Positions 1-7,795 of a DNA stretch of 33,509 nt are shown here, piece after piece. The stretch is from Crocinitomicaceae bacterium (lineage in GTDB: Bacteria; Bacteroidota; Bacteroidia; Flavobacteriales_G; Salibacteraceae): positions 239,604 through 273,112 of the forward strand of contig PAJI01000031.1 in the NCBI GenBank assembly GCA_002705995.1, given 5' to 3'. Positions within the stretch are counted from its first letter, which is position 1. Each line of letters starts with the position of its first letter. A program made the translations under genes and the position numbers. The notes beneath the pieces were generated by a model, which was given only the letters and a program-made list of their open reading frames with translations, was not told the origin of the DNA and did not search any database.

Positions 1-861
1 TTGGCCAAAGCGGCAGCAGATTTTAACATTCCCTACATTCTTAGCACAGTTGGAACAGCCAGTATTGAAACCATTGGAGAACTGGCCGAGGGAAATGCTT
101 GGTTTCAGCTTTACAATCCGAAAGAAGAAAGTTTAAGAGATGATTTACTCAAAAGAGCAGAAGTTGCCCGATATCCAGTATTGGTTGTGTTGGCCGATGT
201 GCCCACATTCGGTTACCGCTCTAAAGAAATTAAAAACGGATTGTCGATTCCGCCAAGGATGTCGCCCCGCAACATTGCTCAAATTATCTCCAGGCCACAA
301 TGGGCCATCAACACGCTATTGCACGGAGCTCCAGAGTTTAAAACCATGAAACCCTATATCCCGAAAGGGTTAAGTCTAAAACACCTTGGGCTGTTTATGG
401 ACAAAACTTTTGACGGAAGGTTGAGCGAAGAAAAAGTGAAAGAATTGCGCGACAAGTGGAAAGGAAAATTGGTGATTAAAGGCTTGGAGAACGAAGAAGA
501 TGTCGAAAAAGCAATTGCCATTGGATTAGATGGGGTGTTGGTTTCAAATCACGGAGGTCGACAGTTAGACAACGGAAGGTCTACCATAAAAGCACTTCCA
601 CCTATTGTAGAAAAATATAAAAATCAAATAACGGTGATGATGGATAGCGGTATTAGGACAGGTCCTGATATTGCTTGCACATTGGCTTCAGGAGCTGAGT
701 TTGCCTTCTTGGGACGCTCATTCATGTATGGCGTTTCGGCACTTGGCAAAAAAGGAGGAGACCATACCATATCGATCTTACGCAAACAGTTGACACAGGT
801 GTTAAACCAGGTTTGCTGTCCTGATGTGGCTTCTCTAAAAGATCATTTGGTCAAGAGCTAA
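1..861 (+). CDS. FMN-dependent alpha-hydroxy-acid dehydrogenase, 3' part
   Basis: The reading frame is open at the left edge, so this is the C-terminal 286 residues of a protein that is normally about 380 aa; the first base shown is not a real start. The family (L-lactate dehydrogenase, lactate oxidase, glycolate oxidase) oxidises 2-hydroxyacids with FMN in a TIM barrel. Visible marks are the active-site signature SNHGGRQLD at residues 182-190 (His is the catalytic base, Arg binds substrate), the FMN phosphate-binding strand MMDSGIRTGPDI at about 213-224 and the LGRSFMYG segment near 238-245. An early segment, FNIPYILSTVGTASIE, matches the usual barrel strand in the first third of the family. 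Substrate (lactate, glycolate, mandelate) cannot be settled from this part. It is followed on the same strand by a ruined permease. Confidence 0.93.
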   Translation: MAKAAADFNIPYILSTVGTASIETIGELAEGNAWFQLYNPKEESLRDDLLKRAEVARYPVLVVLADVPTFGYRSKEIKNGLSIPPRMSPRNIAQIISRPQWAINTLLHGAPEFKTMKPYIPKGLSLKHLGLFMDKTFDGRLSEEKVKELRDKWKGKLVIKGLENEEDVEKAIAIGLDGVLVSNHGGRQLDNGRSTIKALPPIVEKYKNQITVMMDSGIRTGPDIACTLASGAEFAFLGRSFMYGVSALGKKGGDHTISILRKQLTQVLNQVCCPDVASLKDHLVKS

Positions 862-897
862 TCTTTATCGCTGCCTATTGCAGAACCCATTTTTAAA

Positions 898-1504
898 ATG
901 AATGAGAATACAGGAAACAATGTCCCTAATGAATTTGAAAGAACTCCGGTTCCGGCATCGCACCTTAAAAGCTGGAAAAGTTTTTTTGGAAATGCATGCT
1001 GATGAGCATGCTGCGGGAACTGAGTTTGTAATTGGTCCATTGTTTCTAACGGCTGGTGTAAGTGCATTTGATTTAATTGTGGGCTTACTCCTTGGGAATT
1101 TATTGGTCGTACTTTTTATAGAGCTGGATTGGCTTTTTAAGCCATTATTCCTAAAGCCTCTCGTTTTTTGGTTACGGTTTTAGTAGGAGGTTTGGCTACG
1201 GTTGCAGGGGTGTTTCCGGCATTCGCCATGAAGTTGTTGGATTTTGTAGCGATTTATGGATACGTTTTAGCACCAATGGTAGCTATTTTTGCCTTTGATC
1301 ATTTTTTGGGTTAAGACAAAAGCTAAGAGATTACACTGGAACTGGTATCAATTGGAAAGTCCTCTTGGCGTGGGTTGTTTCTCCAGTAGTTTTCTACATC
1401 ATTTCTGTTTCAATGGGGACTTTTCTTTCGTTTCTTACCTGCCGGCTTGGTTGCTCAGTGGAGTTCTGTATTTGATGTTGATGAGGAAGTCTTTAATCGA
1501 TTAG
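898..1504 (+). pseudogene. NCS1-family nucleobase/cytosine permease pseudogene
   Basis: Fragments of one permease appear in different frames. The ATG at 898 opens an N-terminal segment with PVPASHLKSWKSF, then a run of seven T (981-987) holds one base too many. The next frame continues with HADEHAAGTEFVIGPLFLTA and SAFDLIVGLLLGNLL, the first membrane region typical of nucleobase:cation symporter-1 proteins. After about 1110 the match jumps to the C-terminal part: AIIPKASRFLVTVLVGGLAT, then VAIYGYVLAPMVAIFAFDHF (about 1147-1312), then in another frame RQKLRDYTGTGINWKVLLAW, and in a third LPAWLLSGVLYLMLMRKSL ending at 1504. There is a TAA in the joined frame near 1138. About 230 residues of the middle seem to be lost. 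NCS1 proteins import cytosine, purines or related bases; this copy cannot be functional. Confidence 0.85.
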
Positions 1505-1542
1505 GATCTTTTTATCTCTGGATTGTTTTGAGAAGAGTGGTG

Positions 1543-2667
1543 TTATCTGAATAGTTGAATATAATCTTCAAACCAATATTGCTTTCCACGTTTTGCACCG
1601 GTAATTTCCTTAATAATCTGTAATTCTTCTAATTCTGAAACTAACTTATACGCAGAAGGAGTCGATAGTTCAGTGATTTTTGCAACTTTTTGAACATTAA
1701 TTAAAGGGCGTACATATAAATGATTTACTACGGTTCTTGCATTGTTTGCTCTTGACCCTAAATTTTGTAGTTTTTCATCGACTTCCTTTTGTAGTTTCAT
1801 TATGTTATCAAATGTTTCAATGCTATTTTTTGCGGTTTCAATTATGCCAACAAGGAAGAATTTGAACCATTGACTAATATTATTGGATTCACGAACACTT
1901 GTTAAGTTGGTATAATAGAGCTCCCTATTGCGCTCGAAGAAATCTGATAGGTATAAGATGGGGCTCTTCAGAATGCCTTTTTCTACTAAATAAAGAGTAA
2001 TGAGAAGGCGACCAATTCGACCATTTCCATCTAGAAAAGGATGAATTGTTTCAAATTGATAGTGAATAAGAGCAATCTTCAAGAGATCAGGAAATATATA
2101 CTCGTTATTGTGGGCAAATTTTTCTAAGTCACTCATAAGACGATTTACTTCAGAAAAAGGAGGAGGGATAAATGTAGCATCAGATAATGAAGCTCCTCCA
2201 ATCCAATTTTGACTTGTTCTGAATTGACCAGGTATTTTATGTTTACCCCGAACCCCCTGAAGCAAAACTTTATGTGTGATCTTTATTAATCGTGAAGAGA
2301 AAGGAAGATCTTTGAGTGAATTAATTGCTTTATTCAAAGCAGTTATGTAATTCTGGACTTCTTCCCAATCATCTCTTTTTTCTTCTGATAATTCTTCTTT
2401 GTCTTGAAGAGCTTCCTCTATGTTGGTCTTAGTTCCTTCTATTTTACTTGATTTAGTCGCTTCTTTAAGAACATGCATAGAAATGAAGAGATCAATATTA
2501 GGGGTGTATTCGGAATACATATCTAACCTGCCAAGTTGTCGATCAGCTTTACTTAACAGATTGATTACTTCAATGTCATCAAGTTCCCATTGGCGATTTA
2601 TTTCTTCTGGGAAAAAGCTTTTAAAAGTACCTTGGTTAATATAGGTTCCAGCATTAAAGTTTTTCAT
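1543..2667 (-). CDS. Fic family protein, class II, with C-terminal winged helix
   Basis: 374 aa. Fic proteins transfer AMP (or another nucleotide moiety) to hydroxyl groups of target proteins. The core motif HPFLDGNGRIGR is complete at residues 209-220, with catalytic His209 and the phosphate-binding GNGR loop. An inhibitory motif of the (S/T)xxxE(G/N) type, SSKIEG, is at 73-78, so the regulatory helix lies N-terminal to the core (class II) and the enzyme is expected to restrain itself. The N-terminal part resembles the Fic_N/DUF4172 type. The last 70 residues (LYVRPLINVQKVAKITELST onward) look like a winged helix that may bind DNA. No small partner ORF lies beside it, as expected for class II. 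It ends against the permease relic on the opposite strand. The target is unknown. Confidence 0.93.
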   Translation of the reverse strand: MKNFNAGTYINQGTFKSFFPEEINRQWELDDIEVINLLSKADRQLGRLDMYSEYTPNIDLFISMHVLKEATKSSKIEGTKTNIEEALQDKEELSEEKRDDWEEVQNYITALNKAINSLKDLPFSSRLIKITHKVLLQGVRGKHKIPGQFRTSQNWIGGASLSDATFIPPPFSEVNRLMSDLEKFAHNNEYIFPDLLKIALIHYQFETIHPFLDGNGRIGRLLITLYLVEKGILKSPILYLSDFFERNRELYYTNLTSVRESNNISQWFKFFLVGIIETAKNSIETFDNIMKLQKEVDEKLQNLGSRANNARTVVNHLYVRPLINVQKVAKITELSTPSAYKLVSELEELQIIKEITGAKRGKQYWFEDYIQLFR

Positions 2668-2861
2668 GTTGTTTTTAACAAAGGTACTTCTTATTTAAGA
2701 AAAGTGCATTTATCTTTAAATAAGATGGAGGTAAATTAAGTTTTGCTCATAAAAATTAATTTATGATAAAAAGTGAATGGGTACAGCCTTTTGGATTTGT
2801 TGAGTCTTTAACGTCTAAAAATATTTCACTCTTATACAAAGAGTAGGAATGTCTTAAGTAG

Positions 2862-3679
2862 TTACTTCTTCGAAAGTTGCTCTAGTTTGGCTTTTTCTTT
2901 AGCAGTTAATTTATCGTAACCTTTTTTGCTGATTTTATCTAAAATGCGGTTGACCTCTTCTTCTTTAGAGCTCGTTTCTACTCTAAGGTGTCTGCTGTTG
3001 AAGTGAGGCTTTATGGCAAATGAATCAACCATTAAATAAGATGGGTTTTTGATGATGAAAATGACGAACCCAATACTAGGAATACCTAACAATAAAAGTG
3101 TCCAAGGTGAATGGAGCATGTGTTGTGGTGCAAAGGCTAATGTGAGCAACATGCCTACAATAGCTCCCCCTAAATGGGCATCATGGCCTATGTTTCCAGC
3201 CTGACGTTTGACTCCAATGATGGAAATGAAAATCAGGAGTGAACCAATGATCCAAGCATCAATTCCATCGGACATAAAAAAGAAAGAGATTTCAGAAAAT
3301 GGGTCGTAAACAATGGTAGCAAACGAAAGCCCAAATCCAGCACCTGAAGCTCCCAGTGCCCTGTATTTTCCATGATTGCGATGAACATATAGCGAAAGCA
3401 GGTTTCCTCCGATTAAGCTGCTGAAATAAAGCACGAAAAAATTGACAACACCAAAAATGGAAATGCAATATTCCCCAAAAGAATAAATAGCAACAGGTTG
3501 AATGCTAAGTGATACCAATTAGTATGTAAGAAGCCAGAGCTGATAAGGCGATAATATTGTTTGTCGATCAAAATTCGATCAACATCGAAAATGTATCGCT
3601 CTTCATAAGCAGGGTTACGAATGCCTACATAACTGGTTAGCGCAATAACAATAATGAGTAGAAGTATCAGTTCTGGCAT
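2862..3679 (-). pseudogene. Rhomboid intramembrane serine protease, single frameshift
   Basis: Two overlapping frames join into a rhomboid of about 272 aa. The ATG at 3677-3679 (inside a frame opening with a TTG at 3688) starts MPELILLLIIVIALTSYVGI, and this part carries FLHTNWYHLAFNLLLF, the conserved His-rich segment of TM2. The second frame resumes with YSFGEY, then has GASGAGFG (the GxSG catalytic serine motif) and GHDAHLGGAIVG (catalytic His). All catalytic parts are present. Restoring one A in the AAA at 3485-3487 of the plus strand gives the continuous FNLLLFYSFGEY. The length of 818 bp is one short of a multiple of three, consistent with a single base deletion. It may be a recent inactivation or a sequencing error, because the rest looks intact. 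Confidence 0.85.
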
Positions 3680-3688
3680 GGAATTCAA

Positions 3689-3964
3689 AAATGCTGATTT
3701 ATTTGAATAATAAAATGATTTAACTGTCGATCATTATTCAATTGCGTGAAAATCTAAATGCTAATGATTTTGTGTTTTCCATTAGCGGCTTCAACTTCAG
3801 GAAGATAGGTTTTAACGATTCCTTTTTAAACCTTGATGATGCTTCTTTAATTAAAATCGGTTTGCTTATTTGAATGCTTTTTAGGTTAAAAATGATGCAG
3901 CAAAGCATATTGGGATAGGCCTTTCAAGCTGGGGGGAAAAAGCAGGAAGTTCTATGAGAAAAGT
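3689..3964. other. Gene-free stretch with possible gene remnant
   Basis: No convincing complete gene. On the minus strand a short frame ending at 3754 reads VKTYLPEVEAANGKHKIISI and stops; upstream of it other frames give KEASSRFKK. This resembles the decayed 3' end of a coding sequence but I do not recognise it. The right end carries the terminator of the lipoprotein gene that follows. Confidence 0.3.
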
Positions 3965-4002
3965 AAAACCGGACGTTTCTAAATGTTAGATCGTCCGGTT
4001 TT
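3965..4002 (-). terminator. Rho-independent terminator of the double-cupin gene
   Basis: Perfect 11-bp stem AAAACCGGACG (3965-3975) with CGTCCGGTTTT (3992-4002), loop of 16 nt. It begins 20 bp beyond the stop codon of the minus-strand gene at 4022, so it probably closes the leftward DUF1826-permease-methyltransferase-cupin unit. T-rich sides exist on both strands, so it could act in both directions. Confidence 0.85.
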
Positions 4003-4021
4003 TGTTCAAAATAATATCCAT

Positions 4022-4720
4022 CTATTTGAATGAAACCACTAACATTTCAGCAGGAGTTTCTCCTGTGTTTTTTAAGGTGTGGAAGCAGTCGTTGTGCCAA
4101 TGGATATCGTTTGGCTTAAAGTTTTTCAGTGTTACATCTTGCTGATCGGATGTATATTCGATGGAATAATTGCTCAGCGAGTAGATGATTCTGTTTGTTC
4201 CGCTGTGCTTGGGAATCGAGTCTCCGGCAGGTAGAGTAACTTTCACAACTTTGAATTGGTCATTGTCTAGTAGTGTTGTAGTAATGTCCGGACGTACAAT
4301 AGTAATATCATCTTCCAGTCCGTTTTCACAAGGACTTGGTGCTTCTGCTTTTTTACTAAAGACCAACCATTCTGCGGTTTCTTTTCCGGTGTTAATGGCT
4401 TTGTGCTTGCCGGAAGAATGAAAATGAACATCGCCTTTTTTCCATTTCTTCTCTCCAAGATCTTCTCCGTTTTCTTCCCAGTTTATGGTGTAGTTGTTTA
4501 GTGAATAGATGACCCGTTCATTACCTGCATGTAGTTTTTGTTTTTCCCCTGGCTCCAAAGTCACTGTAACTACAGCAGCGTAATCGTTTTCGAATACGGT
4601 TGATAATGAATGATCATCATTGTTTTCTGTTGCAGTGTCGTTGCTTTTTGGAGAGCTGTTACACCCACTAATGAAGAGGACAATAGCTGTGAGAGTGAAG
4701 AGGTTTGTAATCTTTTTCAT
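4022..4720 (-). CDS. Lipoprotein with two tandem cupin-like domains
   Basis: 232 aa. The signal peptide ends in a lipobox, LFISGC, so the mature protein is lipid-anchored at Cys20. Two repeats of about 75 residues follow. Repeat 1 holds VVTVTLEPGEKQKLHAGNER, IYSLNNYTINW, KKGDVHFH and INTGKETAEWLVF. Repeat 2 holds VVKVTLPAGDSIPKHSGTNR, IYSLSNYSIEY, KPNDIHWH and KNTGETPAEMLVV. The pattern of a His after the first Gly-rich strand and HxH or HWH in the second motif suggests a cupin barrel that could bind a metal. Last gene of the leftward unit, 29 bp after the methyltransferase gene and followed by a strong hairpin. Its function is not known; metal sensing or storage fits the neighbourhood but is inference. 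Confidence 0.8.
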   Translation of the reverse strand: MKKITNLFTLTAIVLFISGCNSSPKSNDTATENNDDHSLSTVFENDYAAVVTVTLEPGEKQKLHAGNERVIYSLNNYTINWEENGEDLGEKKWKKGDVHFHSSGKHKAINTGKETAEWLVFSKKAEAPSPCENGLEDDITIVRPDITTTLLDNDQFKVVKVTLPAGDSIPKHSGTNRIIYSLSNYSIEYTSDQQDVTLKNFKPNDIHWHNDCFHTLKNTGETPAEMLVVSFK

Positions 4721-4749
4721 AGTCGTGACTTTTAATTGTAATGAATGAA

Positions 4750-5424
4750 TTAGCTGGCTTTTATGATGTATTGATAGGGCAATAAATTGACCTCCACCTC
4801 AAATGAAGTGAATCCGGCTTGACGTAGTTCTGCAATTACTTTATCAATTGAGACCTTATGTTCTTGAGGAGGACCAACGGGAGTGTCTGATTTGAAGAAA
4901 TCGATGACAACCAATTCTCCATTCGATTTAAGCCCGTTCTTCACTTTACTAAAATAATCCGAACGGTTCTCAATGTGGTGATAAGTGTTTACAATCAATG
5001 CCATATCTACCTCTTGGTTTTTTAGTGAGGGATCATCAAATGGAATTTTACGCAATTCAATGTTTTTGATTTGATTGTCTTCAATGCGCTTTTTCAGGTA
5101 TTGCTGAAATTCTTCATCTACGTCTGCGGCAATAACTTTTGTTGCTTCATGGGCTAGTTTTACAGAAAAATACCCAGAACCGGAACCAATATCAACAATG
5201 GTTTTACCCGTTAATTTTCCTAGGTATTCCAGCACTTTTTCCGGTTTTTGATAGGCATCTCTTTCCGGAGATTCAAAACGATTGGCGAGTTCTTCTACGG
5301 AAGCTTGATGCATGTATTCATTTGCAGTATTTTCTCCGTGTTTTTTTTGATGTGGATGTTCTTGAGCCATAACTGTTGTTATTGAGGCAATTCCAATGAT
5401 TGCCAATAGGGTTTGCTTTTTCAT
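4750..5424 (-). CDS. Exported class I SAM-dependent methyltransferase
   Basis: 224 aa counted from MKKQTLLAIIGIASITTVMA, which is a clear signal peptide with cleavage expected after A20 (MAQEHPH). An upstream in-frame ATG at 5449-5451 would add MNDLKINLI in front and spoil the signal, so I chose 5424. Motif I is VDIGSGSGYF at residues 77-86, an acidic motif II residue is in IAADVDEEF, and IVNTYHHIEN looks like motif IV/post-IV. The leading ANRFESPERDAYQKPEKV block is shared with other exported bacterial methyltransferases of unknown substrate. A His-rich stretch EHPHQKKHGE follows the signal. It starts about 30 bp after the permease stop, in the same operon. How SAM would be available outside the cytoplasm is unclear. 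Confidence 0.85.
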   Translation of the reverse strand: MKKQTLLAIIGIASITTVMAQEHPHQKKHGENTANEYMHQASVEELANRFESPERDAYQKPEKVLEYLGKLTGKTIVDIGSGSGYFSVKLAHEATKVIAADVDEEFQQYLKKRIEDNQIKNIELRKIPFDDPSLKNQEVDMALIVNTYHHIENRSDYFSKVKNGLKSNGELVVIDFFKSDTPVGPPQEHKVSIDKVIAELRQAGFTSFEVEVNLLPYQYIIKAS

Positions 5425-5455
5425 GATTAAATTAATTTTAAGGTCATTCATCTTA

Positions 5456-6751
5456 TTATGTTAATTTTTTACTCCAAACATAAGTTCCTAAACCAATGGC
5501 TATGTTGGTCATTCCCAGAAGTGTTTCGTATGTGTTTTGGATAAAGGCAAACACAACCATCCACAATGAAAGGAGAATAAATAGCAGTTGAAATAGTGGA
5601 AAAAACGGACTTTTATAGCCTTGTTCCGATCGGAATTTTTTTTGACTTCGCAGGAAAAAAACTCCTATGACAGTCATCATTGCGGATAGGGAAAGTAAGA
5701 TGCCGCAATAAATCATGATTTGTTCAAACGTTCCAGTGAGCAGTAAAAAAGTGCTAATGCCGAATTGTAGCCACAGAGCTTTATACGGAACAGCATCCTG
5801 ATCAGCCTGGAAATAATGCCATAATCGGTGTTCTCGCGCAATACTTGAGGTGACTCTTGCCCCAACCCACACCATAGCACTGATACTAGATACTAAGAAG
5901 ATTGAAATGGCTAAACCAAATAAGTTACCAATATTTTTACCCAGTATTTTTTCTGCTACAATACTACCAACATTGAGTTCCCCGGCAAGTTCGCTTACAG
6001 GAACATGTTTTAAAAAAATAAATTGCAATAAAGTATATAAAATGGTGACTAGTAGAGTTCCGCCAATTAAAGCAATAGGCAATGACTTTGTTGGATGTTT
6101 AAATTCTTCGGTAATGTAGGCAGCTGCATTCCATCCTGAATAGGAATAACTCACATAGATCAGTGCAATGGCAAACGGAGCTGAAGTGATTTCCTGAAAA
6201 GAACTGCTCTCAAAAATAAAAGTATTGCCTGAAGATGCAGGAATTAGAAGTCCTATGGTGATTAGAATCACAATAAGCGTGACTTTGAAAAGTGTACTGA
6301 TATTCTGAAACCCGGAACTGAACTTTAGGCTTTGTGTATGTATTAGTGTAATAAGAGCTACCAGCGCAATGCTGATCCACTTTGATGAAGAGACTGAGCC
6401 TGAGAAAGGGAAATATTCTGTAAAGGCAATAGCCGCCAGGGCAATTGGAGCAGCAAAACCTACGGATAAAGAAATCCAACCCGAAAGGTAACCGGCAACA
6501 GGATGGTAAATGTGGGAAAGAAAAGCATATTCTCCACCTGATTTTTTGATTATAGTTCCAACCTCTGCATAGCTGAAAGCTCCTGATAAGGCTAGAGTTC
6601 CTCCCAAAATCCAGAGCGTGAGAATTGTTAGAGGGTTGCTTAGGTCTTTCAACTGAAAGCCTAAACTGGTAAATACGCCTGTGCCTATCATGTTGGCTAC
6701 TACAAGTGATATTCCTGTATAGGTTGGTATTTTATACTTTTTCGTATTCAC
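5456..6751 (-). CDS. APC-family amino acid permease
   Basis: 431 aa with roughly 12 hydrophobic segments. The first, YTGISLVVANMIGTGVFTSL, holds the GTGVF unwound-helix motif that in the amino acid-polyamine-organocation superfamily contacts the substrate carboxylate. FSYAEVGTIIKKSGGEYAFL and YSYSGWNAAAYITEEFKHPT are also typical of the family (TM2-TM3 and TM6 regions). It would sit in the inner membrane and move an amino acid or similar zwitterion. It starts 26 bp after the DUF1826 stop and ends 31 bp before the methyltransferase start, so these three are probably one transcript. If the operon is zinc-controlled, the substrate could be a metal-binding amino acid or metallophore, but nothing in the sequence proves that. 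Confidence 0.9.
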   Translation of the reverse strand: MNTKKYKIPTYTGISLVVANMIGTGVFTSLGFQLKDLSNPLTILTLWILGGTLALSGAFSYAEVGTIIKKSGGEYAFLSHIYHPVAGYLSGWISLSVGFAAPIALAAIAFTEYFPFSGSVSSSKWISIALVALITLIHTQSLKFSSGFQNISTLFKVTLIVILITIGLLIPASSGNTFIFESSSFQEITSAPFAIALIYVSYSYSGWNAAAYITEEFKHPTKSLPIALIGGTLLVTILYTLLQFIFLKHVPVSELAGELNVGSIVAEKILGKNIGNLFGLAISIFLVSSISAMVWVGARVTSSIAREHRLWHYFQADQDAVPYKALWLQFGISTFLLLTGTFEQIMIYCGILLSLSAMMTVIGVFFLRSQKKFRSEQGYKSPFFPLFQLLFILLSLWMVVFAFIQNTYETLLGMTNIAIGLGTYVWSKKLT

Positions 6752-6777
6752 ACTTGTTCTTCAATCCTCAATGAGGG

Positions 6778-7395
6778 TTAATTGGTATCTATTCGCAAGA
6801 GTAATCTCTTTTTTCCACTCTCTTCAATGGTAGGACTTCGATGTACAACTGCTCTTGCTTCATCATGGTGATAAAGACTTCCTTTGAGAAGTAAAACATC
6901 ACCGGTATTGGCTTGTTGAATAAGACTTGTGTTTGTAACAATGTGAGAGTTTCCCCGATACGCTTTTAATGCCTCTTTATTGACACCACCTTCTGGTAGC
7001 CAAATCGTTCCCGGTCCAAAATAGGTGCAGAGTAACCGCAAATCATTTGTGTCTGTGTGAAAGCGCCTGCACATATTTGTATTTACATTGGCCAACAGTA
7101 CCTTAAACGATTTGGATTGTGATACTTCTCGAAAAAGTTGAAGCAGCATCATAACGTCATCTATTAATGGCGTGTAAGTATTTAATTGCTTTTTGAGTGC
7201 CAATTCAATTTCTTGAATCGAACCACTTTGATGAAACTCAATGTTGTTATCAAGGCATTGTTTCACTTCAGGTTGTAGGTGAGATATATCTCGTTTATAA
7301 ATGCCAATGTTTTTATTTTCTGCGTGTATTTTGTGCATTACCTTGGGAGACTTCCCCATTGCTGCATTTGAAAAGGTTACGTTAATAGATGCCAT
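6778..7395 (-). CDS. DUF1826 family protein, probable zinc-limitation gene
   Basis: 205 aa. The C-terminal two thirds match the DUF1826 pattern: CRRFHTDTNDLRLLCTYFGP, GTIWLPEGGVN, then GDVLLLKGSLYHHDEARAVV and HRSP. Conserved His and Asp residues (HTD, YHHDE, HR) suggest a metal site. The function is undetermined; in Proteobacteria the family is found with COG0523 GTPases and under Zur control, which makes it a marker of zinc starvation. Here it is the first gene of a leftward unit and its ATG lies 37 bp downstream of a perfect palindrome joined to a -7 box (see 7433-7453). No COG0523 GTPase is in the window. Confidence 0.88.
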   Translation of the reverse strand: MASINVTFSNAAMGKSPKVMHKIHAENKNIGIYKRDISHLQPEVKQCLDNNIEFHQSGSIQEIELALKKQLNTYTPLIDDVMMLLQLFREVSQSKSFKVLLANVNTNMCRRFHTDTNDLRLLCTYFGPGTIWLPEGGVNKEALKAYRGNSHIVTNTSLIQQANTGDVLLLKGSLYHHDEARAVVHRSPTIEESGKKRLLLRIDTN

Positions 7396-7432
7396 ATTAA
7401 GTTTTATGAGTTAAGTGATTTTAATTATTAAA

Positions 7433-7453
7433 TGCAACAATGTTGCAAATATA
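7433..7453 (-). promoter_or_regulatory. Zur-like operator overlapping -7 box of the DUF1826 operon
   Basis: TGCAACA-A-TGTTGCA (7433-7447) is a perfect 7-1-7 inverted repeat, the geometry used by Fur-superfamily repressors. On the minus strand TATATTTG (7453 down to 7446) is a TAnnTTTG -7 box whose last two bases are the first two of the palindrome. A repressor bound here would cover the transcription start. No convincing -33 TTTG was found at the usual distance. Confidence 0.7.
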
Positions 7454-7615
7454 AGGATCGGTTTAGAATGCAGAATACAATTACCGATTTGCTCTTGGAA
7501 TTTTAAGACAGTATTTCTGATTAAAGAACTCTGCTCCTTGGCTTTTCTATAGAAAAGCAGGCGTTCTATATGCCGGGTAAAATTGGATGCTATTTTTTTC
7601 GCTGAAGTTTCTTTT

Positions 7616-7636
7616 TACATTTGCAACATTGTTGCA
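7616..7636 (+). promoter_or_regulatory. Zur-like operator overlapping -7 box of the TonB-receptor operon
   Basis: TGCAACA-T-TGTTGCA (7622-7636) is the same palindrome as at 7433-7447, in inverse orientation. TACATTTG (7616-7623) is a TAnnTTTG box on the plus strand sharing two bases with the palindrome, exactly the same arrangement as on the other side. It faces the small membrane protein and the TonB-dependent receptor. Confidence 0.7.
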
Positions 7637-7795
7637 TTTGTAATTTCTTTCAAGAGCTGACTGTCAGAATAAGAATTTACAAATAATGTAGTAATGCCAA
7701 ACAACAGTTAGTTTGCTTTACATTACTCCAAAAAGAGCGGAATAAGTACCGTATGAATTTATAAAATAGTGCAAGCAATAGAGGTACATAAAGGG

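Larger units (their letters stand above)
7396..7768. promoter_or_regulatory. Divergent control region of the putative zinc locus
   Basis: A 373-bp gene-free region between DUF1826 (leftward) and the small membrane protein (rightward). It carries two copies of one palindrome, each overlapping a TAnnTTTG box and pointing outward (separate entries). Between them, about 7455-7610, I see no ORF worth naming; the sequence near 7541-7562 has a short hairpin-like pair, CTTTTCTATAGAAAAG, which is itself a 16-bp palindrome. Confidence 0.7.

Noticed and set aside
858-1067. Antisense ORF of 69 aa against the permease relic
   Set aside because: It mirrors a coding segment that is recognisable on the plus strand, and it has no signal or motif of its own.
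1543-2667. Fic toxin-antitoxin pair
   Set aside because: The inhibitory motif is inside the same chain (class II), and no small antitoxin ORF flanks the gene.
3754-3870. Possible gene remnant reading VKTYLPEVEAANGKHKIISI
   Set aside because: Too short and broken to assign; kept only as a note under the gene-free stretch.
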